Notes under the pieces: generated by a model | Database searches by the model: none | Told to the model about the DNA's origin: nothing | Seen by the model: the letters and a program-made list of their open reading frames with translations, nothing else | Translations under genes and position numbers: made by a program | Part shown: piece by piece, positions 1 through 5,317 of the stretch | Layout of the letters: every line of letters begins with the position of its first letter | How positions within the stretch are numbered: position 1 is the first letter of the stretch | NCBI GenBank assembly: GCA_012797825.1 | Contig: JAAZOI010000109.1 | Coordinates: 1 to 5,331, forward strand | From: Eubacteriaceae bacterium | GTDB taxonomy: Bacteria; Bacillota; Clostridia; Eubacteriales; UBA1433 | Direction of reading: 5' to 3' | Length of the DNA: 5,331 nucleotides

Positions 1-1
1 G

Positions 2-163
2 GTAAGCAGGATAAACAGCCAGATACCTTATGAAGAGCAGAAAAAATACGCCGATGTTGTTATTGAAAACAACAATTCAAAGGAAGATTTAAAAGCGGAT
101 ATTCCCAGAATTTACGGGCAGATAAAAGAAGTTTTAGATAAAAAAAAGCTATTGCATAATTAG
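2..163 (+). CDS. coaE: Dephospho-CoA kinase, C-terminal end (partial)
   Basis: This open frame enters from the left edge and ends at TAG 161-163, giving the last 53 residues of a protein. The piece RINSQIPYEEQKKYADVVIE near its start matches the C-terminal pattern of dephospho-CoA kinases (R-I-x-x-Q-x-P-x-E-E-x-K, then a YAD-V-I-x-N segment and a closing helix). CoaE performs the last step of coenzyme A synthesis, ATP-dependent phosphorylation of the ribose 3'-OH of dephospho-CoA, in the cytoplasm. The P-loop and catalytic part lie outside the window, so the call rests on the C-terminal signature only. The tRNA promoter -35 box overlaps the end of this gene, and I see no terminator between them. 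Confidence 0.8.
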   Translation, partial: VSRINSQIPYEEQKKYADVVIENNNSKEDLKADIPRIYGQIKEVLDKKKLLHN

Positions 164-180
164 TCTGAATATTATATAAT
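152..180 (+). promoter_or_regulatory. Promoter of tRNA-Leu
   Basis: A -35 box TTGCAT (152-157) and a perfect -10 box TATAAT (175-180) are separated by exactly 17 bases. Transcription would start near 187, about 12 bases before the mature tRNA 5' end. The -35 box lies inside the last codons of the coaE-like gene. Confidence 0.75.
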
Positions 181-198
181 ACGAAATGCTTACAAATT

Positions 199-284
199 GC
201 GGTTGTGGCGGAATCGGCAGACGCACCATCTTGAGGGGGTGGCGAGCTACGCTCGTGTGGGTTCAAATCCCACCAACCGCACCA
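199..284 (+). tRNA. tRNA-Leu (anticodon GAG)
   Basis: The acceptor stem is GCGGTTG (199-205) paired with CAACCGC (274-280), followed by discriminator A and an encoded CCA (282-284). The anticodon stem CCATC/GGTGG closes a seven-base loop TTGAGGG, with anticodon GAG at 233-235, which reads CUC and CUU leucine codons. A long variable arm (CGAGC/GCTCG type, about 243-255) marks a class II tRNA. The T arm is GTGGG-TTCAAAT-CCCAC (257-273). All arms fold, so the gene appears functional. Its 3' half, from the anticodon loop onward, is the parental copy of the tandem array downstream. Confidence 0.96.
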
Positions 285-299
285 AAACAGTACATAACG

Positions 300-324
300 A
301 ACATCTTAGATAAGATGTTTTTTT
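300..324 (+). terminator. Rho-independent terminator of tRNA-Leu
   Basis: The 8-bp stem AACATCTT (300-307) and AAGATGTT (312-319) has an AGAT loop and runs into a T tract (318-324). It lies 15 bases after the tRNA CCA. The hairpin is carried along in each repeat unit downstream (441-460, 580-599, 719-742). Confidence 0.88.
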
Positions 325-440
325 GTTGCTTAATATATCAAAAACTAAGTAAAAATAAAAATTTTTGCTTGTGGGAGCGGCGAGCTGCGTTCGTGTGGGC
401 GTGAGTCTATCAAACAGCACCAACAAATAGCACATAGCAA

Positions 441-465
441 AACATCTGATAACGGATGTTTTTTT
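441..465 (+). terminator. Hairpin terminator of array unit 2
   Basis: The stem AACATCTG (441-448) pairs with CGGATGTT (453-460) around an ATAA loop, followed by a T run to 465. Compared with units 1, 3 and 4, the loop-closing T-A pair is now G-C and the next pair is a T-G wobble, so pairing is kept despite the changes. Confidence 0.7.
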
Positions 466-579
466 GTTGTTTAAAATATCAAAAACTAAGTAAAAATAAA
501 AATTTTTACTTGATGGGGCGGCGAGCATTGTCGCGTCGGCGGGAGTCTATCAAACTCGGCTAAAATAGTACATAACATA

Positions 580-604
580 AACATCTTAGATAAGATGTTT
601 TTTT
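580..604 (+). terminator. Hairpin terminator of array unit 3
   Basis: The stem AACATCTT (580-587) and AAGATGTT (592-599), the AGAT loop and the T run are identical to the tRNA-Leu terminator. No active gene is evident in the unit, so this is probably a duplicated copy. Confidence 0.7.
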
Positions 605-718
605 GTTACCTGATATTATCAAAAACTAAGTAAAAATAAAAATTTTTGCTTGATGGGGGCGGCGAGCTACGCTCGTGTGGGCTGCCATCCCACCAACCGC
701 ACCAGAAAAGTACATAGC

Positions 719-746
719 AAAACATCTTAGATAAGATGTTTTTTTT
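719..746 (+). terminator. Hairpin terminator of array unit 4
   Basis: The 10-bp stem AAAACATCTT (719-728) and AAGATGTTTT (733-742) has an AGAT loop and a T run to 746. The stem is flanked by A residues on the left, so it could also act weakly on the minus strand for the gene that ends at 785. The minus-strand T run is short, which makes that second role uncertain. Confidence 0.65.
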
Positions 747-784
747 ATTGTTTAAAATATCAAAACTAAGTAAAAATAAAAATT

Positions 785-1312
785 TTATATAAAAAACATT
801 TTATTTATTTTTTCAACTATACAAATATGATCTTCAAATTTGCTTTTATCAGGAAATGAATTATAAAAATTTTCTGCAGTATCACATAAAGCTTCGCACA
901 AATATTTAATATCAATTATTGCTGTAAAGGTATTTGTGCCATCAGCATTTCTGTCTTTTATGTAGTTAAAGCAATAAGAATTTTTAATAAAACTTGGCAT
1001 TTTTAGCTTAAAGTAATCGACATTAATATTTCGTTTTTTATCTGAAACATTAAAAGTTCCATTATGAAGGAATCTACATCTTAAAGAGTAGCATACTTCG
1101 CCAGTAAATTCAGCTTCTTCATATTCCTCGCAAGCAACACGGAATACATGAAGATATTTATTTACCCAATTTACATATAACGTTCTATTTCCAACGTTAG
1201 TATTTGCTTCTACTTGACTGCAAATATCTGGTAATGTTAGCGCTAATGCCAGTGCTGATAAATATGAATCATGCTTAAGGGCTGAACGAATATCATTAAT
1301 TTTTGTAAGCAT
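785..1312 (-). CDS. Hypothetical protein with HEPN-like R-x4-H motif
   Basis: This is a 175-residue soluble protein with no signal peptide or membrane segment. The start ATG (1310-1312) has an AAGGAG site six bases upstream (complement of 1319-1324). The N-terminal part (residues 1-60) looks helical, with the pattern LALALTLPDIC (21-31) and then YVNWVNKYL (46-54). GEVCYSLRCRFLHNG follows at 71-85 and contains R78-x4-H83. From memory, a widespread uncharacterised bacterial family shows LPDIC, a Y-x-x-W motif and a G-E-x-C-Y-x-L-R-C-x-x-L-H-x-G block; I cannot name it. R-x4-6-H is the active-site signature of HEPN RNases, which occur in toxins and defence systems, but short motifs can arise by chance. 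The gene is AT-rich, lies alone on the minus strand, and its stop codon sits at the end of the tRNA repeat array, which suits island cargo. Function is unknown. Confidence 0.85.
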   Translation of the reverse strand: MLTKINDIRSALKHDSYLSALALALTLPDICSQVEANTNVGNRTLYVNWVNKYLHVFRVACEEYEEAEFTGEVCYSLRCRFLHNGTFNVSDKKRNINVDYFKLKMPSFIKNSYCFNYIKDRNADGTNTFTAIIDIKYLCEALCDTAENFYNSFPDKSKFEDHICIVEKINKMFFI

Positions 1313-1454
1313 ATTATTCTCCTTAAATATAAATAATTAGATTTATAATTTATATTGTAACAATTGCTATAAACCATGTAAATATTACTTTAACAAATTA
1401 ATTATATTATTGATTTAAATAATTATTTAATTTATAATTTTATTATTGTAATTA

Positions 1455-1490
1455 TTTCAACAATATAATGCGAAAAAGTGTTCTAAACGC
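1455..1490 (+). repeat. Recurring intergenic element, copy 1 (partial)
   Basis: The core ACAATATAATGCGAAAAAGT is shared with the copies at 2534 and 3162. The core is followed by a small inverted repeat, GTGTT-CTA-AACGC (1478-1490). The AT-rich distal block seen in the other two copies is absent, because the sequence changes to GC-richer DNA leading to the AraC-type gene. TTCAACA (1456-1462) replaces the TTCGACA of the other copies. Confidence 0.7.
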
Positions 1491-1502
1491 TATCCCATCA
1501 AC

Positions 1503-1558
1503 CCCGGACAAAAGATAACACGCAATGTCGGGAAGTGTTTTTTGCGGTTTGATATACT
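1503..1558 (+). promoter_or_regulatory. Possible operator and -10 region of the AraC-type gene
   Basis: CCCGGACA (1503-1510) and TGTCGGG (1526-1532) form an inverted repeat with one extra base in the left arm and a 15-base spacer. A -10-like TATACT lies at 1553-1558, about 25 bases before the start codon, with no good -35 box. A weak -35 with an upstream dyad would suit an activator-dependent or self-regulated promoter. This is inference from position only. Confidence 0.35.
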
Positions 1559-1583
1559 ACTCTCACAGCGGGAGGTGACAGGC

Positions 1584-2444
1584 ATGGAATGGATGGAGTC
1601 AATAAGCAGGGCAATCGGATATATTGAAGACCACATCACCGAGGAAATTTCCATTGACAGTATCTCAAAGCAGGTCAGCATTTCACCCTTTTATTTTCAG
1701 AAGGGGTTTAGCTTGCTTTGCGGTCTTACCGTCATGGAATACATTCGCAAACGCAGACTCGCTCTTGCCGGCAGTGAGCTTATCTCTACCGACGCGAAGG
1801 TGATTGATGTAGCTTTGAAGTATGGTTACGATTCGCCCGACAGTTTTACGAAGGCTTTCACCCGTTTTCATGGAATGACGCCTGCCATGGCGCGTAAGGA
1901 AGGCGCAACGCTAAAATCTTTCGCCCCGCTGAAAATCAAAATTTCATTGGAGGGTGGTTATCTTATGGATTACAAAATTACGCAAAAGGACAGCTTTACC
2001 GTACTCGGCGCTGTGAGAAGATTCAAATACGACAATGCGAAAGCGGAAATTCCGAAGTTTTGGGGCGAACACTTTGCCGCGGGCAACGGCAAATACGTTT
2101 GCGGTATATACGGAATAAGCTATGATGAAAACATGACGGGTGATGTGTTTGAATACCTTATTGCCGACAATTACAATCCGGCGATTGAAGTACCTGACGG
2201 CTTTGTCACAAAAATTATACCCGCGCACACCTGGGCTGTTTTTCCCTGCAAAGGCACTATGCCGAAAGCCGCGCAGAATGTAAACAACAAAATTTTCACC
2301 GAGTGGCTTCCCGCCTGCAAGGAATATGAAATTGCCGCGGGTTACTGTATTGAGTTGTATGACGATCCGAATAAATATCCCGGCGGAATACAAGATGAAA
2401 ATTACTATTCCGAGATGTGGATTCCCGTTAAGAAAAAAGCGTAA
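1584..2444 (+). CDS. AraC-family regulator with GyrI-like effector domain
   Basis: This is a 286-residue cytoplasmic transcription regulator. I chose ATG 1584 because GGGAGGTGA (1570-1577) lies six bases upstream; an in-frame ATG at 1542 has no such site. Residues 5-105 form the AraC DNA-binding domain. Helix-turn-helix one is about 22-47, and helix-turn-helix two about 73-100 carries the family signature GYDSPDSFTKAFTRFHGMTP (81-100). Residues about 128-284 resemble the GyrI-like small-molecule-binding domain (DYKITQKDSFTVLGAVRRF at the start, then VFEYLIA, IIPAHTWAVFPCKG and ELYDDPN). Proteins with this order, like Rob of E. coli, bind small ligands and activate nearby genes. The ligand cannot be read from the sequence. 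Two lines of the gene counted by hand are 57-60% GC, against about 30% for a line of the flavodoxin-like gene, hinting at transfer. It may control the flavoprotein genes downstream, which is inference. Confidence 0.92.
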   Translation: MEWMESISRAIGYIEDHITEEISIDSISKQVSISPFYFQKGFSLLCGLTVMEYIRKRRLALAGSELISTDAKVIDVALKYGYDSPDSFTKAFTRFHGMTPAMARKEGATLKSFAPLKIKISLEGGYLMDYKITQKDSFTVLGAVRRFKYDNAKAEIPKFWGEHFAAGNGKYVCGIYGISYDENMTGDVFEYLIADNYNPAIEVPDGFVTKIIPAHTWAVFPCKGTMPKAAQNVNNKIFTEWLPACKEYEIAAGYCIELYDDPNKYPGGIQDENYYSEMWIPVKKKA

Positions 2445-2465
2445 GATTTTATTCAGCTAGTATAA

Positions 2466-2510
2466 AAAAATAACTCCTTACTGCCATATTAGCGGCGAGG
2501 AGTTATTTTT
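2466..2510. terminator. Strong, probably bidirectional terminator after the AraC-type gene
   Basis: AAATAACTCCT (2468-2478) pairs with AGGAGTTATTT (2498-2508) in an 11-bp stem. An inner CTGC/GCGG stem (2481-2484 with 2492-2495) extends it around a CATATTA loop. A T run follows on the plus strand and an A run precedes it, so it can terminate in both directions. It separates the regulator from the flavodoxin-like gene, which therefore needs its own promoter. Confidence 0.88.
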
Positions 2511-2533
2511 ATTGTATTGTTGCGTTTTGCTGC

Positions 2534-2608
2534 TATAAAATATTTTCGACAATATAATGAAAAAGTGTTTGCTTGCAAACAAATTTATATTAGTATATTC
2601 TTATAATG
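2534..2608 (+). repeat. Recurring intergenic element, copy 2
   Basis: The element begins TATAAAATATTTTCGACAAT and continues ATAATGAAAAAGT. An inverted repeat GTTTGC-TT-GCAAAC follows (2567-2580), then a distal block starting TTTATATTAGTATATTC (2584). The same blocks with nearly the same spacing recur at 3162-3238. TATAAT occurs at 2553-2558 and again at 2602-2607, so promoter activity is plausible, but I find no well-spaced -35 box. TTCGACA (2545-2551) is the complement of the Spo0A-box heptamer TGTCGAA. The flavodoxin-like gene starts 80 bases beyond the element. Confidence 0.75.
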
Positions 2609-2687
2609 ACTAAAAATATGGCTTCGGAAAAGAACATAAGTAAATAAGAGGATAAATTTAAGAGTAAAAAATCAGGAGGTAAACAAG

Positions 2688-3110
2688 GTGGTTAAAATTG
2701 CTGTAATTTATGCGACAAAAACCAATCACTCAAAAAAATTAGCCCAAGCAATCGCATCTGCGTTAAACATTGAAGCTCAGAACATAAAAGAAAATCCCAT
2801 ATTAAAAGGCATAGATATGATTTTTATAGTCGGAGGTATTTATGGCGGCGTAAGCATGCCGGAATTAATTGAGTATGTAAATAAAATTGATGAGCAAACG
2901 CTAAAACACGCAGCGCTTGTAACCAGCTGCGCTTCAGGTAAACAAATGCAAACCGTAGTGCGCAGCATACTTGAAGAGAAAGCAGTAAAAGTACTTGATG
3001 AGTTTGTATGTAAGGGTAACTTTTTATTCGTGTCGGCAAAACATCCGAATTCTAATGATTTAAAAGAAGCGGCAGATTTTGCTTTGAAAATAGCAAGTTC
3101 GAATATATAG
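2688..3110 (+). CDS. Small flavodoxin-like protein
   Basis: This is a 140-residue protein with a flavodoxin-like fold, the length of short-chain flavodoxins. The start is GTG 2688, chosen because AGGAGGT (2674-2680) ends seven bases upstream. The first strand KIAVIYAT (3-10) leads into the FMN-phosphate loop TKTNHSKKLA (10-19); the usual T-G-N-T is changed here to T-N-H-S. The second loop is GGIYGG (49-54) and the third is TSCASGKQ (79-86), each following a hydrophobic strand as expected. Such proteins bind FMN and pass electrons between redox enzymes in the cytoplasm, or act as flavin-dependent reductases. The altered phosphate loop leaves FMN affinity uncertain. The flavin reductase-like gene follows after 155 bases with its own element copy, suggesting related roles. 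The partner is unknown. Confidence 0.85.
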   Translation: MVKIAVIYATKTNHSKKLAQAIASALNIEAQNIKENPILKGIDMIFIVGGIYGGVSMPELIEYVNKIDEQTLKHAALVTSCASGKQMQTVVRSILEEKAVKVLDEFVCKGNFLFVSAKHPNSNDLKEAADFALKIASSNI

Positions 3111-3161
3111 TCTAATGAAATCAAATAAATTAAATCATATTTTATAATGTTATTATCTTTA

Positions 3162-3238
3162 TATAAAAATTTTTTCGACAATATAATGCGAAAAATGGTT
3201 TTATTTAAAATAATTTTATATTAGTATATTCTTATAAA
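3162..3238 (+). repeat. Recurring intergenic element, copy 3
   Basis: This has the same blocks as copy 2: TATAAAAATTTTTTCGACAA, then ATAATGCGAAAAA, an inverted repeat GTTTTA-TT-TAAAAT (3201-3214) and the distal block from 3215. Relative to copy 2, two stem pairs changed on both sides (G-C to T-A and C-G to A-T) and the outer G-C became G-T, so the dyad is kept. TTTTCG and CGAAAA also form an outer inverted pair across the core. The flavin reductase-like start codon is 27 bases after the element. Confidence 0.75.
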
Positions 3239-3265
3239 ACCACAAAGTTTAAAGGGGGCACGGCT

Positions 3266-3802
3266 ATGAGACAAGAAATTGAAGCATTTGATTATGCTAA
3301 TGATATTTTAAAAGCGGTGAAAACAGGAGTTTTGCTTACAACAAAAGCGGACGATAAGGTAAACTGCATGACTATTTCGTGGGGTATGCTTGGAATTGAA
3401 TGGGGAAAACCCATATTCACGGTTTTTATAAGAGAAAACCGACATACAAAAAGCCTGCTTGATAAAAACGGCGAATTTACAATAAGCGTGCCTTACGGCG
3501 AATATGATAAGAAAATATTAAATTTTTGCGGAACAACATCAGGACGCGATACTGATAAAATAAAAGAACTGGACTTAACGCTTGTGACACCTTCTGTAAT
3601 ATCAGTCCCCGCGATAAAGGAGCTGCCCTTAACTCTTGAGTGCAAAGTTATTTATAAACAAAAACAGGATGAAAACGCCGTAACACAAGAAAATAAAATT
3701 AAATATTACCCGCAATATGTTGACGGCTTTTTCTGTGGCGCGAACAGGGATTATCACACTGCCTATTACGCAGAGATTGTAAGCGCGTATATTATCAAGT
3801 AA
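3266..3802 (+). CDS. Flavin reductase-like FMN-binding protein
   Basis: This is a 178-residue protein of the flavin reductase-like (split-barrel, DIM6/NTAB-type) family, a usual length for it. ATG 3266 is preceded by AAAGGGGG (3251-3258) with seven bases between. Family blocks visible are VNCMTISWG (32-40), PIFTVFIRENRHTKSLL (49-65), FTISVP (71-76), CGTTSGRDTDK (88-98) and the closing HTAYYAEIV (164-172). Family members bind FMN non-covalently. Some reduce free flavin with NAD(P)H, while others are flavoproteins with other or unknown partners. The adjacent flavodoxin-like gene and the matching upstream element suggest a linked redox role. The substrate cannot be assigned. A terminator at 3853 closes the unit. 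Confidence 0.9.
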   Translation: MRQEIEAFDYANDILKAVKTGVLLTTKADDKVNCMTISWGMLGIEWGKPIFTVFIRENRHTKSLLDKNGEFTISVPYGEYDKKILNFCGTTSGRDTDKIKELDLTLVTPSVISVPAIKELPLTLECKVIYKQKQDENAVTQENKIKYYPQYVDGFFCGANRDYHTAYYAEIVSAYIIK

Positions 3803-3852
3803 TACGCATAGGTTTATAAGTTTAAATAAATAATGTGTATTTAGTGTGAAAG

Positions 3853-3879
3853 AACATCTTTACTCAAAGATGTTTTTTT
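3853..3879 (+). terminator. Rho-independent terminator after the flavin reductase-like gene
   Basis: The 9-bp stem AACATCTTT (3853-3861) and AAAGATGTT (3866-3874) has an ACTC loop and a T run to 3879, followed by GTT. Stem and tail closely match the tRNA-Leu terminator, but the loop differs. Confidence 0.9.
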
Positions 3880-3907
3880 GTTAAATATTTACGACGTTAA
3901 AATCAGA

Positions 3908-3936
3908 TTGACACTTGCTAGGTTATCGTGTAGTAT
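3908..3936 (+). promoter_or_regulatory. Sigma-A-type promoter of the acyltransferase operon
   Basis: A consensus TTGACA (3908-3913) and TAGTAT (3931-3936) are separated by exactly 17 bases, predicting a start near 3943 and a leader of about 80 bases. The promoter is bracketed by ACGT-T-AAAAT (3894-3903) and ATTTTACGT (3935-3943), an inverted pair with one bulged base that might be an operator. Confidence 0.8.
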
Positions 3937-4024
3937 TTTACGTAAATGACAAAGCTTAATAAAAACTTAAATGAATTTTTGGAAATGTTTCAGCTAAATT
4001 ATGCTGCAAAAGGTGATAATTATA

Positions 4025-5302
4025 ATGTCAGACAATGAAAAAATTAAAAGATTTGATTTAAATAAAAGACCACACAAGCCGCTTTTTCTGCTTATGCCTG
4101 TTATATGGATGATGTGCTTTCCCGATTATTGGATAAGAAGAGCGAAAATAAAAAAAGAAGATATGGAAGGTATAAAGCCTCCGTTTCTTATGCTGTGCAA
4201 CCACAACGCATTTCTGGATTTTAAAATAGCTTCCGTTGCGGTTTTTCCGTACCGCACTAATAATGTAGTCGCGGTTGACGGATTCATTAAACGCGAATGG
4301 CTGTTAAGGGCAGTAGGATGCCTTGTAAAACGTAAATTTACAAACGATATTTCGCTCGTGAAAAATCTTCTCAGAGTTATACAAAATAAAAATATAGCCG
4401 TGCTGTATCCCGAAGCGAGATATTCTTTGTGCGGAACAAACGCGGTTCTGCCAAAATCGCTTGGAAAGCTTGTTAAACTGCTGGGCGTAGATGTAGTTAC
4501 TTTTATATGCCACGGACATCATATAAACTCGCCGTTTTGGAACCTTGGCAACCGAGGAGTAAAAACTACTGCCGAGATGAAGCTTTTAATACGGGCGCAG
4601 GATCTTGATAAGCTTACCGCCGATGAAATAAACGACAAAATAAATGATGCTTTTATATATGACGATTTCGCGTGGCAGAAGGAAAACGGCGTAAAAATAA
4701 TTGATGCCAACCGCGCCGAGGGGCTGCATAAAGTATTATATCAATGTCCTGCGTGCGAAACGGAATATCAAATGGATTCTAAAGGGAATGAGATTTTTTG
4801 CAAAAGCTGCGGCAAAGTATGGGAAATGACGGAATTTGGCGAACTCAAGGCTAAAAACGAAATAACGGAGTTTTCGCATATACCCGATTGGTACGAATGG
4901 GAGCGGGAGCAGGTAAGAGCGGAAATAGAGCGGGGCAGATATAATTTCTATGATAAAGTTATAGTGCGCTCTCTCCCGAATTCAAGCGGTTACATAGATT
5001 TAGGCATTGCCGATTTTGTACATAATATGGACGGATTTTTAATAAAAGGCGAGTATAACGGCAAACCTTATAAAATGGAAAAAAGCCCGCAGTCGCTTTA
5101 TTCATGCCATATTGAGTATGAGTATTTGGGTAAATACGGAGATTGCGTAGATATTAACACACTTGACGATACGTATTATTGCTATCCGCAGGGTGATAGC
5201 TTCAGCGTTACAAAAATTGCGCTCGCGACAGAGGAAATGTATAAGTATTACACGGAAAACAGCGAAATAATACAGTATGCGCTGAAGACTCAAATTGTGT
5301 AA
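4025..5302 (+). CDS. PlsC-like acyltransferase with zinc ribbon and extra C-terminal domain
   Basis: This is a 425-residue protein. I chose ATG 4025 because AAAGGTGA (4009-4016) precedes it by eight bases; ATG 4001 in the same frame lacks a site. Residues about 18-215 resemble 1-acyl-glycerol-3-phosphate acyltransferases. There is a hydrophobic N-terminal stretch (20-32), the catalytic H-x4-D motif NHNAFLD (59-65, H60 and D65), and VLYPEARYS (126-134) in place of the usual FPEGTRS motif. Such enzymes move an acyl chain from acyl-CoA or acyl-ACP to a lysophospholipid or similar acceptor at the membrane. A zinc ribbon follows (C241, C244, C259, C262). The rest (about 290-425) is an unassigned domain with LPNSSGYIDLG (317-327) and KGEYNGKPYKMEKSP (341-355). 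Plain PlsC proteins are about 200-250 residues, so the C-terminal half is an addition. The acceptor is unknown. The next gene begins 15 bases after the stop, suggesting an operon. Confidence 0.85.
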   Translation: MSDNEKIKRFDLNKRPHKPLFLLMPVIWMMCFPDYWIRRAKIKKEDMEGIKPPFLMLCNHNAFLDFKIASVAVFPYRTNNVVAVDGFIKREWLLRAVGCLVKRKFTNDISLVKNLLRVIQNKNIAVLYPEARYSLCGTNAVLPKSLGKLVKLLGVDVVTFICHGHHINSPFWNLGNRGVKTTAEMKLLIRAQDLDKLTADEINDKINDAFIYDDFAWQKENGVKIIDANRAEGLHKVLYQCPACETEYQMDSKGNEIFCKSCGKVWEMTEFGELKAKNEITEFSHIPDWYEWEREQVRAEIERGRYNFYDKVIVRSLPNSSGYIDLGIADFVHNMDGFLIKGEYNGKPYKMEKSPQSLYSCHIEYEYLGKYGDCVDINTLDDTYYCYPQGDSFSVTKIALATEEMYKYYTENSEIIQYALKTQIV

Positions 5303-5317
5303 AGTAGGAGATATAAT

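Larger units (their letters stand above)
230..786 (+). repeat. Tandem array of tRNA-Leu 3' halves plus terminator and AT-rich spacer
   Basis: There are four units with a period of about 140 bp: 230-367 (its first part is the real tRNA 3' half), 368-508, 509-648 and 649-786. Each begins with CTTG as in the anticodon loop, then a G-rich stretch, the variable-arm segment GGCGAGC, a T-arm/acceptor/CCA-like segment, the AACATC hairpin with T run, and an AT-rich spacer ending AAAAATAAAAATTTT. Unit 4 keeps a near-perfect variable arm and CCACCAACCGCACCA end. Units 2 and 3 diverge in the T-arm/acceptor part and share AGTCTATCAAAC there. No unit after the first has a D arm or 5' acceptor strand, so none encodes a tRNA. 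The region holds no credible gene. The layout resembles repeated attachment-site-like duplications at a tRNA 3' end, but slippage duplication could also produce it. Confidence 0.92.

Noticed and set aside
186..404. Plus-strand open frame across the tRNA and first repeat
   Set aside because: It runs through the folded tRNA-Leu and its terminator, so it is not a protein gene.
247..528. Minus-strand open frame of 93 codons ending in VGFEPTRA
   Set aside because: It is the reverse translation of the tRNA-Leu repeat units. This ending is a well-known artefact of frames crossing tRNA genes, and no ribosome binding site supports it.
368..715. Additional complete tRNA genes in the array
   Set aside because: The units begin at the anticodon loop and lack the 5' acceptor strand and D arm. 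Only unit 4 has an intact 3' half.
230..786. CRISPR array
   Set aside because: The repeats span the whole unit of about 140 bp, the units resemble a tRNA 3' half, and no unique spacers or cas genes are present.
1334..1396. Promoters for the minus-strand gene at 785-1312
   Set aside because: Several weak minus-strand TTGTTA/TAATTA or TTGTTA/TTTATA pairs exist, but in DNA this AT-rich they are expected by chance and none stands out.
1944..2393. Minus-strand open frame of 149 codons opposite the AraC-type gene
   Set aside because: It lies wholly within a well-supported gene on the other strand, a common effect in GC-richer coding DNA, and shows no family pattern.
2840..3181. Minus-strand open frame of 113 codons opposite the flavodoxin-like gene
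   Set aside because: It is a shadow of the real gene and its start lies in the repeated intergenic element.
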